Origin: Rummeliibacillus pycnus_A
GTDB lineage: Bacteria > Bacillota > Bacilli > Bacillales_A > Planococcaceae
Assembly: GCF_044359855.1 (NCBI RefSeq)
Contig: NZ_CP132291.1
Span: forward strand, 124,001 to 188,000
Direction: 5' to 3'
Length of the DNA: 64,000 bases
Shown here: one piece after another, positions 8,541 through 18,195 of the stretch
Numbering within the stretch: position 1 is the first letter of the stretch
Layout of the letters: each line of letters starts with the position of its first letter
Program-made: the position numbers and the translations under genes
The notes under the pieces: generated by a model
What the model was told of the DNA's origin: nothing
The model's input: only the letters and a program-made list of their open reading frames with translations
Databases searched by the model: none

Positions 8541-9572
8541 ATGACAAGAAAAATCACAATGATGCAAGCGATTAACGAGGCTATGCAAACAGCGATGACA
8601 AATGACGATAAGGTTATATTAATGGGCGAAGATATTGCTGGTGGAGCAAAAGTGGATGGTTTTGAAAATGAGGACGCATGGGGAGGCGTATTTGGTGTTA
8701 CAAAAGGCCTTGTCCAACAATTTGGTCGTGAACGAGTGATTGATACACCGATTTCGGAGAATGGTTATATCGGTGCTGCAGTTGGTGCAGCGGCAACGGG
8801 ATTACGTCCAGTTGCTGAATTAATGTTTAATGATTTCATTGGCTTCTGCTTAGATATGATATTATGTCAAGGCTCTAAAATGCGTTATATGTTTGGAGGA
8901 AAAGCACAAATTCCTCTAACTATCCGTACAACACATGGTGCAGGTGCAAGTGCAGCAGCTCAACATTCTCAATCTTTATATGGAATGTTTGGCGCGATTC
9001 CAGGTGTCAAAGTAGTTGTACCTTCTAACCCATATAATGCAAAAGGGTTATTACTTTCTGCGATAGAAGATAACAATATCGTCATTTATTCTGAAGATAA
9101 AACTCTTTATGGACTTAAGGGTGAAGTGCCAGAGGAATATTACAAAGTAGATATTGGAAAAGCGCATATCGAACGTATTGGTTCCGATTTAACAATCGTG
9201 ACGATTGGCAAAATGCTATATGTCGGTTTAGAAGTAGCAGACAAATTAGCAGAAGAAGGCATAGAAGTTGAAGTGATAGACCTTCTTACAGTAGCACCAT
9301 GGGATCAAGAAACAGTTCTTGAATCTGTTAAAAAGACAGGCCGCTTAATTGTAATTGATGAAGCGAATCCGCATAACAATACGGCAACAGATATTGCTTC
9401 TATTATTGGCGACCGTGCATTTGATTATTTGGATGGCCCAATCAAAACTGTATGTGCTCCTAATAGTCCCGTACCATTTGCTATAAACCTAGAACAACTA
9501 TACCTACCGAATGCAGAAAAAGTATTAAAGGTTGCAGATGAATTAATCTTTGATTTAAAAAAAGTGAAGTAG
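8541..9572 (+). CDS. acoB: Acetoin dehydrogenase E1 beta
   Basis: A 343-residue transketolase-like beta subunit. Visible features are MGEDIAGGAKVDGFENEDAWGGVFGVTKGL (GED and FGVT motifs), the DTPISENGYIGAAVGAA loop with the TPP-contacting Glu, and the C-terminal transketolase domain ending in the PVPFAINLEQLYLPN docking segment. It forms the alpha2beta2 E1 with AcoA. Twenty bases after acoA with AAAAGGGAG as ribosome site. Confidence 0.87.
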   Translation: MTRKITMMQAINEAMQTAMTNDDKVILMGEDIAGGAKVDGFENEDAWGGVFGVTKGLVQQFGRERVIDTPISENGYIGAAVGAAATGLRPVAELMFNDFIGFCLDMILCQGSKMRYMFGGKAQIPLTIRTTHGAGASAAAQHSQSLYGMFGAIPGVKVVVPSNPYNAKGLLLSAIEDNNIVIYSEDKTLYGLKGEVPEEYYKVDIGKAHIERIGSDLTIVTIGKMLYVGLEVADKLAEEGIEVEVIDLLTVAPWDQETVLESVKKTGRLIVIDEANPHNNTATDIASIIGDRAFDYLDGPIKTVCAPNSPVPFAINLEQLYLPNAEKVLKVADELIFDLKKVK

Positions 9573-9584
9573 GAGGGGACCATC

Positions 9585-10835
9585 ATGGCAACAGAAGTAT
9601 TAATGCCTAAATTAGGACTAACAATGACAGAAGGTACTGTGCAAGAATGGTATAAAAAAGAAGGCGATGCTGTGAAAAAAGGCGACGTCATTTGCCTGAT
9701 TGCTTCTGAAAAGCTGACGATGGAAGTGGAAGCGGAAGCAGATGGTTACTTAACCAAAATAATCGCAACAGTGGATGAGGATATCCCTGTAAAAGGCGTG
9801 ATCGGCTTAATAGATGAATCTGCAGAAATAGGAATCACTGCAGCAACTTCAAAAATAGAAATTACTAAACAAGATATTAAGGTGCTTAAAGTAGAAAACA
9901 TTACCCAACAGGAATCTGAAAAAAGAGCAGATGGAGAACGTATTTTTGCTTCGCCATTAGCTAAACGGTTAGCAAAAGAATACGATATCGAACTACAATT
10001 TGTTCGAGGGACAGGCGGAAATGGCCGAATCACAAAACGTGATATTGAACGCGTATTAGACAAAGGTTTAGATGATACAATTGAAGTAAATGTAGCTTCG
10101 ACTCCAGAAGAAAAACAAATTGAAAAATTTGTAGCTGCAGAACTCAACATTGGAGAAGGATTAATTGGAATGCGTAAAATTATTGCGCAACGAATGCATA
10201 AAAGTATGGTATCTACAGCTCAATTAACATTACATCGCAAAGCATCATTGGATAAACTTGCGAAATTCCGCAATAAATTAAAACAAAAATTACAACAAGC
10301 AAATGTTGAAATACCGATTACATATACGGTATTTGTTGCGCGAGCTGTTGCATTAGCACTAAAGAAGAACCCACAAATGAATTCTACGTATTCAAATGGA
10401 TCATATATCGAACATAATGAAGTACATTTAGGTATTGCCACTTCAGTTCGTAACGGCCTAATGGTACCGGTAATTCATAATGTAGATAAGCTATCTCTTT
10501 CGACAATTTCAGAGAATATGGCTACTGTTACTGAAAAGGCAAGAAATGGTGAAAGCGGTGCTTACTTAACAGGATCTACATTCACAATTACTAATCTAGG
10601 TACAAGTGGGGTCGAATACTTTACACCAATCCTAAATACTCCCGAAACAGGTATTCTAGGGTTAGGATCTTTAGTAAAAGAAGTAAGCTTAGACAAAAAA
10701 GGCAAACCGTATTATGAACTGAAAATGCCATTAAGCTTAACTTTCGATCATCAAATTATTGATGGAAGCGAAGCTGCTGCCTTTTTAGAAGATGTTGTTT
10801 ATTATTTAGAAAATCCAATGTTGTTAGTAATTTAA
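9585..10835 (+). CDS. acoC: Acetoin dehydrogenase E2 (dihydrolipoamide acetyltransferase)
   Basis: A 416-residue E2 core protein that transfers acetyl from the lipoyl arm to CoA. Domains in order: one lipoyl domain (residues 1-75, lipoyl Lys in ASEKLTMEVEA), an Ala/Glu-rich linker, a peripheral subunit-binding domain (about 120-160, ASPLAKRLAKEYDI to GRITKRDIERVL), and the catalytic domain (about 190-416) with the active-site FDHQIIDGSEAA (HxxxDG). Last gene of the operon. No strong T-tract terminator follows, but a structured 88-nt element lies 57 bases on. Confidence 0.87.
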   Translation: MATEVLMPKLGLTMTEGTVQEWYKKEGDAVKKGDVICLIASEKLTMEVEAEADGYLTKIIATVDEDIPVKGVIGLIDESAEIGITAATSKIEITKQDIKVLKVENITQQESEKRADGERIFASPLAKRLAKEYDIELQFVRGTGGNGRITKRDIERVLDKGLDDTIEVNVASTPEEKQIEKFVAAELNIGEGLIGMRKIIAQRMHKSMVSTAQLTLHRKASLDKLAKFRNKLKQKLQQANVEIPITYTVFVARAVALALKKNPQMNSTYSNGSYIEHNEVHLGIATSVRNGLMVPVIHNVDKLSLSTISENMATVTEKARNGESGAYLTGSTFTITNLGTSGVEYFTPILNTPETGILGLGSLVKEVSLDKKGKPYYELKMPLSLTFDHQIIDGSEAAAFLEDVVYYLENPMLLVI

Positions 10836-10892
10836 ATCGTAAAAAGTAACCTTCTTACTTGGATAAAAAACATTCGAAAAATTATTCTGCTA

Positions 10893-10980
10893 AGCACCCC
10901 CTCTAAGCGCACAAACCGAATGAGCCAGTTGCGTTGTCTCACACGGTTCGTTCTCGCGCTTGATATAAAGCGGGGGTGCT
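10893..10980. other. 88-nt highly structured element after acoC
   Basis: AGCACCCCC at the left pairs with GGGGGTGCT at the right. Nested inside are AAGCGC/GCGCTT, AACCG/CGGTT and TGAG/CTCA, so a multi-part hairpin can form over the whole length. There is no T-run on either side, so it is not a standard intrinsic terminator. It might be an mRNA-stabilising 3' end, a small RNA or another repeat; nothing else identifies it. Confidence 0.5.
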
Positions 10981-11082
10981 AATTTAATGCCTAATAAATA
11001 TCTCCATTTTTATAACAATCTATTAAAGATTTTCTATTAAAACTTAAGGGATACCTTCTTTTTTTGCTATTATCTTTATTTA

Positions 11083-11470
11083 ATTCAATTTCATAATGCA
11101 AAATTCATATGAAATATACGAACATTTAATGGTATCCAATATTATTAATTGTGAAGCGAAAGACTGCGACTCCTACGGGAAAAGCTTGAGCTGAAAGCCC
11201 CGCAGGAAGAAATTCTTTTGTTAAAAAGAATTTCTTGCGACGAAGCTAGCGAAGCGATGCAGGAGCACATCTTTTAAGGAACAAAGCCTAAGAACGCCAC
11301 GTCCTGTGGCAACGGCTTCGTGACCAACATCGTGTTGGCCCGAGGAGATTGAAGCCAAGCCCGTGGAAAGCGCCGTCTGTAGCGGAACATCCAAATCTAA
11401 ATAGTGAAAAGTTAATGTGTTGAAATGTCCGGATTTAAAAACCGAAAATGGACTTATGAAATTGATTCAT
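11083..11470 (+). mobile_element. MITE-like repeat, family A, copy 2
   Basis: The element starts TTCAATTTCATAATGCA and ends with the inverted form TTATGAAATTGATTCA; the inner ends read ATACGAACATTTAA on the left. The GC-rich core (11155-11395) contains the conserved blocks GCGACTCCTACGGGAAAAGC and GAGGAGATTGAAGCCAAGC. Extra nested hairpins are inserted, for example CCACGTCCTGTGG and CCAACATCGTGTTGG. No ORF. It fills most of the gap between acoC and the SnoaL-like gene. Confidence 0.75.
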
Positions 11471-11511
11471 TTGTATAATAATTTTTAAAAAGATAGGGAG
11501 TGTCCTTACAT

Positions 11512-11865
11512 ATGAATTATTCATTAAAAGAGCACATTCTTCAATTAGAAGAAAAACTTTTAAAACCTGAAATTCGGAGCTCTCAAACAGAACTTAGTAA
11601 TTTACTTTCAGAAAATTTTTTTGAATTCGGAAGTTCCGGAAAGATATTGTACAAAAATGAGGGGATTTCACAGGATGGTATAGCTGTAGTAAAGATGACT
11701 CTAAGTAATTTTGAAATTCATCCATTATCTGAAGAAATAGTGTTAGCTACATATCGTATTTATAATGTAGAAAGCAAACAACATTCCATACGTAGCTCTA
11801 TTTGGAAACTTAGTGAAGGAAGATGGAAAATGGTATTTCATCAAGGAACGAAAACAAGTGATTGA
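11512..11865 (+). CDS. Small NTF2-like (DUF4440/SnoaL-type) protein
   Basis: A 117-residue protein starting LKEHILQLEEKLLKPEIRSS, with LSNLLSENFFEFGSSGKILYK and an end of SSIWKLSEGRWKMVFHQGTKT. This is the pattern of the DUF4440 branch of the NTF2-like fold (a cone with a hydrophobic pocket, no universal catalytic residues). Function unknown. An in-frame GTG at 11500 exists, but ATG 11512 has GGGAG upstream and is more likely. Confidence 0.75.
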   Translation: MNYSLKEHILQLEEKLLKPEIRSSQTELSNLLSENFFEFGSSGKILYKNEGISQDGIAVVKMTLSNFEIHPLSEEIVLATYRIYNVESKQHSIRSSIWKLSEGRWKMVFHQGTKTSD

Positions 11866-11972
11866 TGGAGTCGGCTTTATGACTGAGGATTCGGTTGTAT
11901 GAAGATCTATATTCATCAATTAGAGTTAACCTAAATCACCTGAAAAATATTTTCTGTGAAAGGAAAAATAGA

Positions 11973-12329
11973 ATGAATGAACTTAATTCACAAAATATTG
12001 AATGTCTCAAAAGTGCATTGGCGAGTTCTTGGTCATTAGCATCAAGTTCAAAATGGTGTAGTGATAATCCTGCAAAAGGACAATGTGGAGTAACAGCTTT
12101 AGTTGTCAATGATCTATTGGGTGGTCAAATTTTAAAAACAAAGTTACCTGAGGGATGGCATTTTTACAATATGATTGAACATAAACGTTATGATTTTACC
12201 GTGTCACAATTTAGTGAATCTATTTTATATGAAGATATTGCTTCTAACCGAAGAGAAGCACTTATGGACTGTAATGAGAATCAGTATATGTACTTAAAGG
12301 AAAAAGTGTTGAAAAAATATTGCAATTAA
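11973..12329 (+). CDS. YunG family protein
   Basis: A 118-residue protein resembling B. subtilis YunG: a central SSKWCSDNPAKGQCGVTALV, then LLGGQILKTKLPEGWHFYN and YDFTVSQF. The Cys of GQCGVTAL and the His of GWHFYN might form a papain-like or transglutaminase-like pair, but that is speculative. The annotated start is ATG 11973 with AAAGGA upstream; an in-frame upstream ATG at 11895 would add an unrelated 26 residues. Function not known. Confidence 0.75.
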   Translation: MNELNSQNIECLKSALASSWSLASSSKWCSDNPAKGQCGVTALVVNDLLGGQILKTKLPEGWHFYNMIEHKRYDFTVSQFSESILYEDIASNRREALMDCNENQYMYLKEKVLKKYCN

Positions 12330-12380
12330 TAAAAAAGCTTTAATTTCTTGCTCTTAAAATCTGATAAAGGAAGATAAAAG

Positions 12381-12824
12381 ATGAACTATAATATAGAAGT
12401 CTCTTTGAAAAAGGATAATGAATTTTCATCTTTTCTAGAAAAGATGATAAGAGAGTTTAATAATAAACATTCAATTCATCATAAAGAGGTAAGAAAAAAA
12501 GAATCCGTACAATCAATAAATATCATTGTTTCAGATGAACGAAAAGAGTGGGTTGGTGGGGTAAATGCCGATGTATATTGGGGCTGGGTGGAAATCAACA
12601 ATTTTTGGTTTCAAGAAGAATTTAGGGGAAAGGGTCTAGGAGGGATAATACTTGAAAAAACGGAACAAATCGCTAAAGAGAAAGGTGCAAAAAAGGCATT
12701 ATTAACTACATTTGAGTTTCAAGCGCGTACTTTTTATGAATTAAAAGGATATAAAGTAGTTGGTGAAATCAAAGATTATCCACCTGGAAGCAGCTATTAT
12801 ACAATGGTTAAAGACTTAGGTTGA
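12381..12824 (+). CDS. GNAT family N-acetyltransferase
   Basis: A 147-residue GNAT protein. The acetyl-CoA pyrophosphate loop is EFRGKGLGGIILEKTE (R/Q-x-x-G-x-G/A), preceded by the beta strand WVEINNFWF. The C-terminus holds FEFQARTFYELKGYKVVGEI, the usual GNAT end. It would acetylate a small amine; substrate unknown. AAAGGAAG precedes the ATG. It lies between yunG and a terminator that serves the opposite strand. Confidence 0.85.
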   Translation: MNYNIEVSLKKDNEFSSFLEKMIREFNNKHSIHHKEVRKKESVQSINIIVSDERKEWVGGVNADVYWGWVEINNFWFQEEFRGKGLGGIILEKTEQIAKEKGAKKALLTTFEFQARTFYELKGYKVVGEIKDYPPGSSYYTMVKDLG

Positions 12825-12856
12825 GAAAGCTTTTGTTAAATTTCAAAAATAAAATA

Positions 12857-12891
12857 TCAAAAAGGGGCTGATCCAGTTAATGGACAGCCCC
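12857..12891 (-). terminator. Terminator of the minus-strand aminotransferase operon
   Basis: GGGGCTG pairs with CAGCCCC; on the minus strand the hairpin is followed by a T5 run and AT-rich DNA. On the plus strand no T-run follows. Confidence 0.8.
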
Positions 12892-12965
12892 ATCGTTATC
12901 CAATTATTTAGAGGGTACATAGTGAATATTTAAATAGGTAGAAACTCAAAAAAATTAAAAGCTTC

Positions 12966-14336
12966 TTACACTGAATCAATATTCTTAATGCTATTCACTA
13001 GAGTAGTCACAACTTTATCAATATCTTCCTGAGAAATATTTAAAGGTGGTGAAAGTGCCAAAACATTGTTAAATCCAGCTACTGTTGCACCATTTTTTCC
13101 AATTAGAACGCCATTCTTTTTGCAGTCTGCAATAATGGCATTTACTTTCTCTGCAGCGAGTGGCTGTTTCGTTGCTTTGTCTGCTACAAGTTCAATGCCG
13201 ATTAATAGCCCTTTGCCTCGAATATTGCCTACATTTGGGTGATCGTCAAGTTTTTCGCGAAGTGTTGCGAGAACTTCATCACCTTTGATTGCAGATCGTT
13301 CAAATAGACTTTCACGTTCGAAAATTTCAATGTTTTTAAGTGCTACTGCACATGAAACTGGGGAACCACCGAAAGTATTGACATGACGGAAATAGTCATA
13401 TGCATCGGTTCCTGTAAAAGCTTCAAAAATTTCACGTTTTACAGCAGTTGCAGAGAGCGGTAAATAAGCACTTGTTAGGCCTTTAGCCATCGTTATAATA
13501 TCAGGTTGCACATCGTAATTCATAAATCCAAAAGGCTTACCTGTACGGCCGAAGCCACAAATAACTTCATCGACAATCATTAATGCGCCATGTTTTTTAC
13601 ATACTTCTTGAATACCTTTTAAATAATTATCCGGTGGCATAATAACACCACCACCTGTAATAATAGGTTCTAAAATCATTGCAGCAATTGTACCACTGTA
13701 CTCCCATGTCATGGTTTGATCCACAGCCTGAACACTTGCTAATTGTTCTGGTAGAAGTGAAGCATCTTCTGGTTGACGATACATATCAGGTGGAGCAACA
13801 TGGATAAAGCCTGGTGCAAGAGGTTCGTATTTATATTTGCGTTCTGCTTGACCTGTAGCAGATAATGAACCTAATGAGCTGCCGTGGTAGGCACGATAGC
13901 GCGAAATAATTTTATAGCGCGAATTTTCACCTTTTTGTTGGTGATATTGACGTGCGATTTTAAATGCAGTTTCATTTGCTTCAGAACCACTATTTGAGAA
14001 GAATACGACATAGCCACCTCCAAGCATATCGTTGATTTTCTCTGCTAATTCTACTGCAGGGACATGCCCTTGAGAAAGAGGGGAATATGGATTTCTTAAC
14101 ATTTGATCATAAGCGGCTTTAGCGATTTCTTCACGACCATATCCAGCATTGACACACCATAAACCTGCCATTGCATCAATATATTGATTGCCATCAGTAT
14201 CGACAACAGTTGCACCGAACGAATCTTTTACAACATAGGTTGCTTGAGGGTTGTATGGCTTCATAGAATGCCATACATATTGCTCATCTTTTTCTAAAAT
14301 ATCGTTATTCGTATTTGTTTTTACCAAAGTCTTCAC
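12966..14336 (-). CDS. Class III aminotransferase, probably beta-alanine transaminase
   Basis: A 456-residue PLP-dependent class III aminotransferase. The PLP-phosphate site FSNSGSEANETAFK, the internal-aldimine region DEVICGFGRTGKPFG with the Schiff-base Lys in ITMAKGLTSAYLPL, and the HVNTFGGSPVSCA loop are all present. Because it is 22 bases from a malonate-semialdehyde-type dehydrogenase and near the pyrimidine genes, its likely job is to convert beta-alanine to malonate semialdehyde (acceptor pyruvate or 2-oxoglutarate). Other omega-amino acids are possible. Second gene of the minus-strand operon. Confidence 0.8.
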   Translation of the reverse strand: MKTLVKTNTNNDILEKDEQYVWHSMKPYNPQATYVVKDSFGATVVDTDGNQYIDAMAGLWCVNAGYGREEIAKAAYDQMLRNPYSPLSQGHVPAVELAEKINDMLGGGYVVFFSNSGSEANETAFKIARQYHQQKGENSRYKIISRYRAYHGSSLGSLSATGQAERKYKYEPLAPGFIHVAPPDMYRQPEDASLLPEQLASVQAVDQTMTWEYSGTIAAMILEPIITGGGVIMPPDNYLKGIQEVCKKHGALMIVDEVICGFGRTGKPFGFMNYDVQPDIITMAKGLTSAYLPLSATAVKREIFEAFTGTDAYDYFRHVNTFGGSPVSCAVALKNIEIFERESLFERSAIKGDEVLATLREKLDDHPNVGNIRGKGLLIGIELVADKATKQPLAAEKVNAIIADCKKNGVLIGKNGATVAGFNNVLALSPPLNISQEDIDKVVTTLVNSIKNIDSV

Positions 14337-14358
14337 TCCTTTAGTTATTTAATTCAAC

Positions 14359-15894
14359 TTACTTATTTGTTTTCAGTTCATCATTACTAGGGAAGGCAAA
14401 TGAAGTAGTCGTGTCTTCTGATTCATCTGGCCATCTTTCTGAAATGGTTTTTGCTTTTGTAAAGAAACGAGCTTGATCTGGTCCAAACATATGACCTTCA
14501 CCAAATTTGGAGCGTTTCCAGCCACCAAAATTGTGATAGCCAACTGGAATTGGAATAGGTACATTGATACCTACCATTCCAACTTCGATTTCTTCTTGGA
14601 ATTTACGAGCAGCAGGACCGCTGTTTGTGAAGATTGTTACACCGTTACCTAGTTCGTGATCATTAATAAGGTCAATTGCTTGTTGCAATGTATCAGCTCC
14701 GACAACGATACGAGCAGGTCCAAACACTTCTTCTTTATAAATCGTCATTTCTGGTTTTACATCATGAAGCAAAGTTGGTCCTAAATAGAATCCATTTGAT
14801 GTTTCGCAAATACTTGGAGTGCGGCCGTCAACCGCTACACTAGCACCTTCTTCAATAGCAAGTTCAATATGTTTGATAATGTTATCTTTCGATTGTTTTG
14901 TAATAACTGGTCCAAAGTCAACCGCTTGATCTGTATATGGCCCAACTTTTAAGTTCGCGATTTTTTCTTTTAAGATTTCGATGAATTTTTTTTCAGTTTC
15001 AGCACCTACTGCAATTGCTCCTGAAATCGCCATACAGCGTTGAGAAGCTGCACCATAAGCGGCTCCAAGGAACGCATTAGCCGTTTGTTCAAGGTTGGCA
15101 TCTGGCATAACAATCATGAAGTTTTTACCGCCGCCGAATGCAGCTACACGTTTATTGTTTTTTGTACCTGTTTGGTAAATATACTCGGCAACAGGGGTAG
15201 AGCCAACAAATGAAATGGCTTGAATCGTTTTGTTTTCTAAAAGCTCATTTACTGCATCTTTATCTCCGTTAATAACAGTCCAAATACCAGCTGGTAGTCC
15301 TGCTTCTTTCCATAAATTACTTATAAATAGAGCAGAGATAGGTACACGTTCAGAAGGTTTTAATATCACTGCATTACCAACTGCAACTGCCATGCTTGTA
15401 ATCGCAAGTGGTACCATAACAGGGAAGTTAAATGGTGCAATACAAGCTACAACGCCTAGAGGTGATTTTGTAGAAAAGGCGTTAATATTCCCACCAACGT
15501 TTACGGAATACTCTCCTTTTAACATTTGAGGAGCAGCGATTGCCATATCGACTGATTCGATGCCTCGGACAATCTCACCTTTTGCATCTTCTCTTGTTTT
15601 TCCACTCTCTTCACAGATTACATCAATTAGCTCTTCTTCTCGTTCAACTAATAACTGACGGAAACGGTGTACGATTTCAACACGTTTGCCGATAGAAGTG
15701 TTTTTCCAAGCAGGAAAAGCTTTCTTTGCAAGTTCGATTGCATTTTGAACTTCTTCTTTTGAAGCTAGTGGAACTTGGGCAATGATTTCACCTGTTGATG
15801 GATTATAGACTTCTGAATAACGAGCACTTGCGCCAATTACCTCTTCACCATTAATAAAATGAGCTAATGTTTTTACTTTTTGTTCAACTGTCAT
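14359..15894 (-). CDS. mmsA: CoA-acylating (methyl)malonate-semialdehyde dehydrogenase
   Basis: A 511-residue aldehyde dehydrogenase. ACIAPFNFPVMVPL and ILKPSERVPIS bind NAD, ISFVGSTPVAEYI is the Rossmann turn, and GAASQRCMAISGAI carries the catalytic Cys of the MmsA/IolA subgroup, which releases acetyl- or propionyl-CoA. About 20 residues at the C-terminus extend past the usual IolA end. With the neighbouring aminotransferase it would turn malonate semialdehyde into acetyl-CoA and CO2. Start ATG has AGGAAGAGGTG upstream (minus strand). Divergent from pucR. Confidence 0.87.
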   Translation of the reverse strand: MTVEQKVKTLAHFINGEEVIGASARYSEVYNPSTGEIIAQVPLASKEEVQNAIELAKKAFPAWKNTSIGKRVEIVHRFRQLLVEREEELIDVICEESGKTREDAKGEIVRGIESVDMAIAAPQMLKGEYSVNVGGNINAFSTKSPLGVVACIAPFNFPVMVPLAITSMAVAVGNAVILKPSERVPISALFISNLWKEAGLPAGIWTVINGDKDAVNELLENKTIQAISFVGSTPVAEYIYQTGTKNNKRVAAFGGGKNFMIVMPDANLEQTANAFLGAAYGAASQRCMAISGAIAVGAETEKKFIEILKEKIANLKVGPYTDQAVDFGPVITKQSKDNIIKHIELAIEEGASVAVDGRTPSICETSNGFYLGPTLLHDVKPEMTIYKEEVFGPARIVVGADTLQQAIDLINDHELGNGVTIFTNSGPAARKFQEEIEVGMVGINVPIPIPVGYHNFGGWKRSKFGEGHMFGPDQARFFTKAKTISERWPDESEDTTTSFAFPSNDELKTNK

Positions 15895-16150
15895 AATAAA
15901 AGCACCTCTTCCTATTAGTTTGATTCATTTATCTAGGTTTTCATTTTTGAAATATTGTTCGATTTAAGTCTAACAATTTTCCTATGATATACGAATAGAC
16001 AAAACGTTAAATAAAAGTTTCTGAAGTTTTACTAATCGTAAAAAGTGTTAAGATGATATAAACTAGAAAAAAATGCATTTAATTAGAATAATAGAGAATT
16101 AACTAGATGGGCAGTGCTGAATACGTTTAGGGGTGATTGGGGGATTACAA

Positions 16151-17731
16151 GTGATTCAATATACATTGCAAGTAAAAGATGCGATGAAAAGTCAACAATT
16201 TAAAAGTGCAGAAGTGGTTGCAGGGGAAAATGGATTACAAAAGATGTTTAAATGGGTTCATGTAGTCGAGATTGTCCAAATTGAAAACTTATTAGCTGGT
16301 CATGAACTGATCTTAACGACTGGGATTAGCTTAAAAGAAAGTAATCAGCAATTTTTAGTTTTTGTAAAATCATTAATTGATTCCAATTGTGCTGGCTTAT
16401 GTATTGAATACGGAAGTTACATTCGATCAATCCCTAAAGAAGTTATTGCGTTAGCAAATACTCATGACTTTCCAATTATTGTTTTTCATGAAGTCGTATC
16501 GTTCGTCAGTATCACACAGGATTTACATAATGTAATCATGAATCAACAGTATTTAATGATTTCTACGCTTGAAGCTTATTCTCAACAACTGAATAAAGGT
16601 GCTTTAAGCGATCAAAACATCGATGGTATTTTAAAAAATATGCACAGTCATTTAAACAGTCAAATAATGCTCGATATTCAGGGAAGAGAGACGATTTTTT
16701 ATCCTAATATGACACAAAAAAAACGTCAAGATTTTCTAAAACGGCTTGAAAATGAGGATTTAATGAAACGACAACCAATTTTTATTCTTGATCAGCATTA
16801 TGCAGATATGACGATCTTTAAAGAAAATGGTGTATTTACAGAATTTGAGATGTTAATTTTTGATCGTACTGCAACAGCACTTGCCCAAATTTTGATGCGT
16901 GCATTCTATATTGAGGAAAAGCGTGATATTGAAGATGCACAGACATTATCGTATTGGATTGACGATAAGCTTAAAAAAGAAGAAATATATAAATATGTGC
17001 TTTCACATCAAGCTAATTATGAGAACAATGGTGGGACAGTATTTATATTATCTTCACCTCAAGCAATCCATAAATCGCATGAAGACATAGTGTATAGCAA
17101 ACTATATTATCGAAATTTATTTGAACGGAATGGATTTGTGCCATTCTTATTTGAACGTAAAAGCTACATTGTTTTTATTTTATTAAATAAGCAAGGTTCG
17201 CAAACAACGAGAGTTTATTTAAATAAAATCATCAAGGCATTAAAGGATTCTGAATTTTATGTGAAACAACAGCGAAAGGGCTACCAATTTGCAGTTGGCA
17301 AAATTGTTTCTTGCATATCAGAAATCTCGAAGAGCTATCAAACAGCATTAGATACACTTTATATTTGCCGTAAAGTAAAGACGAACTCTTATTTTTATGA
17401 TGATTTACACCTTTTTCATTTAATTTACAAACTGCAAATGCAAGTGAATTTAAAAGAGGTCGTCAATGATTATTTACATCCAATTATCGAATATGACAAG
17501 CAACATAACGGACGATTGATGGAAACATTAGAAGTTTATCTACGAACAAATGGTTCCAAGCAAGAAACAGCCAATCAACTCTTTATCGTTCGTCAAACAC
17601 TGTATCACCGCTTGAAAAAGCTTGAGACATTGCTAGGTAAAGAGTTTATGTCCGGTCATAATCGTATTACACTTGAATTCATGCTTCTTGCAAATACATT
17701 AATTGAAGGTTCAGATGAAAAAAATAGATAA
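16151..17731 (+). CDS. PucR-type transcriptional regulator of pyrimidine catabolism
   Basis: A 526-residue regulator. An N-terminal PucR domain (about 1-125; LAGHELILTTGISL, CAGLCIEYGSYI) is followed by a CdaR GGDEF-like middle region and a C-terminal PucR-type helix-turn-helix (METLEVYLRTNGSKQETANQ to VRQTLYHRLKKLETLLG). GTG 16151 with TTGGGGGAT upstream is chosen over a GTG at 16133. It sits between the two arms of the pyrimidine locus, 256 bases from mmsA, and most likely senses a pathway intermediate and activates both arms (inference). Confidence 0.82.
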   Translation: MIQYTLQVKDAMKSQQFKSAEVVAGENGLQKMFKWVHVVEIVQIENLLAGHELILTTGISLKESNQQFLVFVKSLIDSNCAGLCIEYGSYIRSIPKEVIALANTHDFPIIVFHEVVSFVSITQDLHNVIMNQQYLMISTLEAYSQQLNKGALSDQNIDGILKNMHSHLNSQIMLDIQGRETIFYPNMTQKKRQDFLKRLENEDLMKRQPIFILDQHYADMTIFKENGVFTEFEMLIFDRTATALAQILMRAFYIEEKRDIEDAQTLSYWIDDKLKKEEIYKYVLSHQANYENNGGTVFILSSPQAIHKSHEDIVYSKLYYRNLFERNGFVPFLFERKSYIVFILLNKQGSQTTRVYLNKIIKALKDSEFYVKQQRKGYQFAVGKIVSCISEISKSYQTALDTLYICRKVKTNSYFYDDLHLFHLIYKLQMQVNLKEVVNDYLHPIIEYDKQHNGRLMETLEVYLRTNGSKQETANQLFIVRQTLYHRLKKLETLLGKEFMSGHNRITLEFMLLANTLIEGSDEKNR

Positions 17732-17798
17732 AGTAAGATTTCACTTAAGTAAAAGGCGCTGAAAACTTTCGGTTTTAAAAGGGTTAGGTTTTTTAAAA

Positions 17799-17936
17799 TC
17801 AAGATCCGGTACTATTAGTTCGATGTTGAACAAAAAGTGCCGGATTTCTTTGTTTATTTTTCCTTTTTTCATGCAGTAATTTCAAATTTCGTTTGAGACT
17901 GACTGCAAATATCGTTATAACACCTTGGATTTCCAT
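17799..17936 (-). pseudogene. Transposase C-terminal relic
   Basis: On the minus strand a 45-codon open stretch reads MEIQGVITIFAVSLKRNLKL, which looks like the final helix of an IS1182/IS5-type transposase (IQ..LTA...N.KR). Neighbouring frames of the same strand give further fragments (DNGRNVIPPNGNPRCYND upstream, LTLLKPKVFSAF downstream near 17750), consistent with a frameshifted relic over about 17740-18080. Recognition is by eye only. Confidence 0.4.
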
Positions 17937-18195
17937 TTGGTGGAATTACATTGCGTCCATTATCTAAACAGTTTGTTGTTTTAAGTTATTCTAGGATAAG
18001 TGAATAGTCGACGAAGATCATTGATATGGTGAAGCATGTTATCTTTAGGATTAATTATAGCTTTCTTTGCCATAAGGGCTTAAGTTTACGGATTCTTGAT
18101 TTGAAATCATGAGACAGGACCTGAAGTCTGTTCATTTAATTATAAAGTAAATATTTCCGTTTTTTATATCTTGAGTAAGTTCTTGAGTAAGATTT

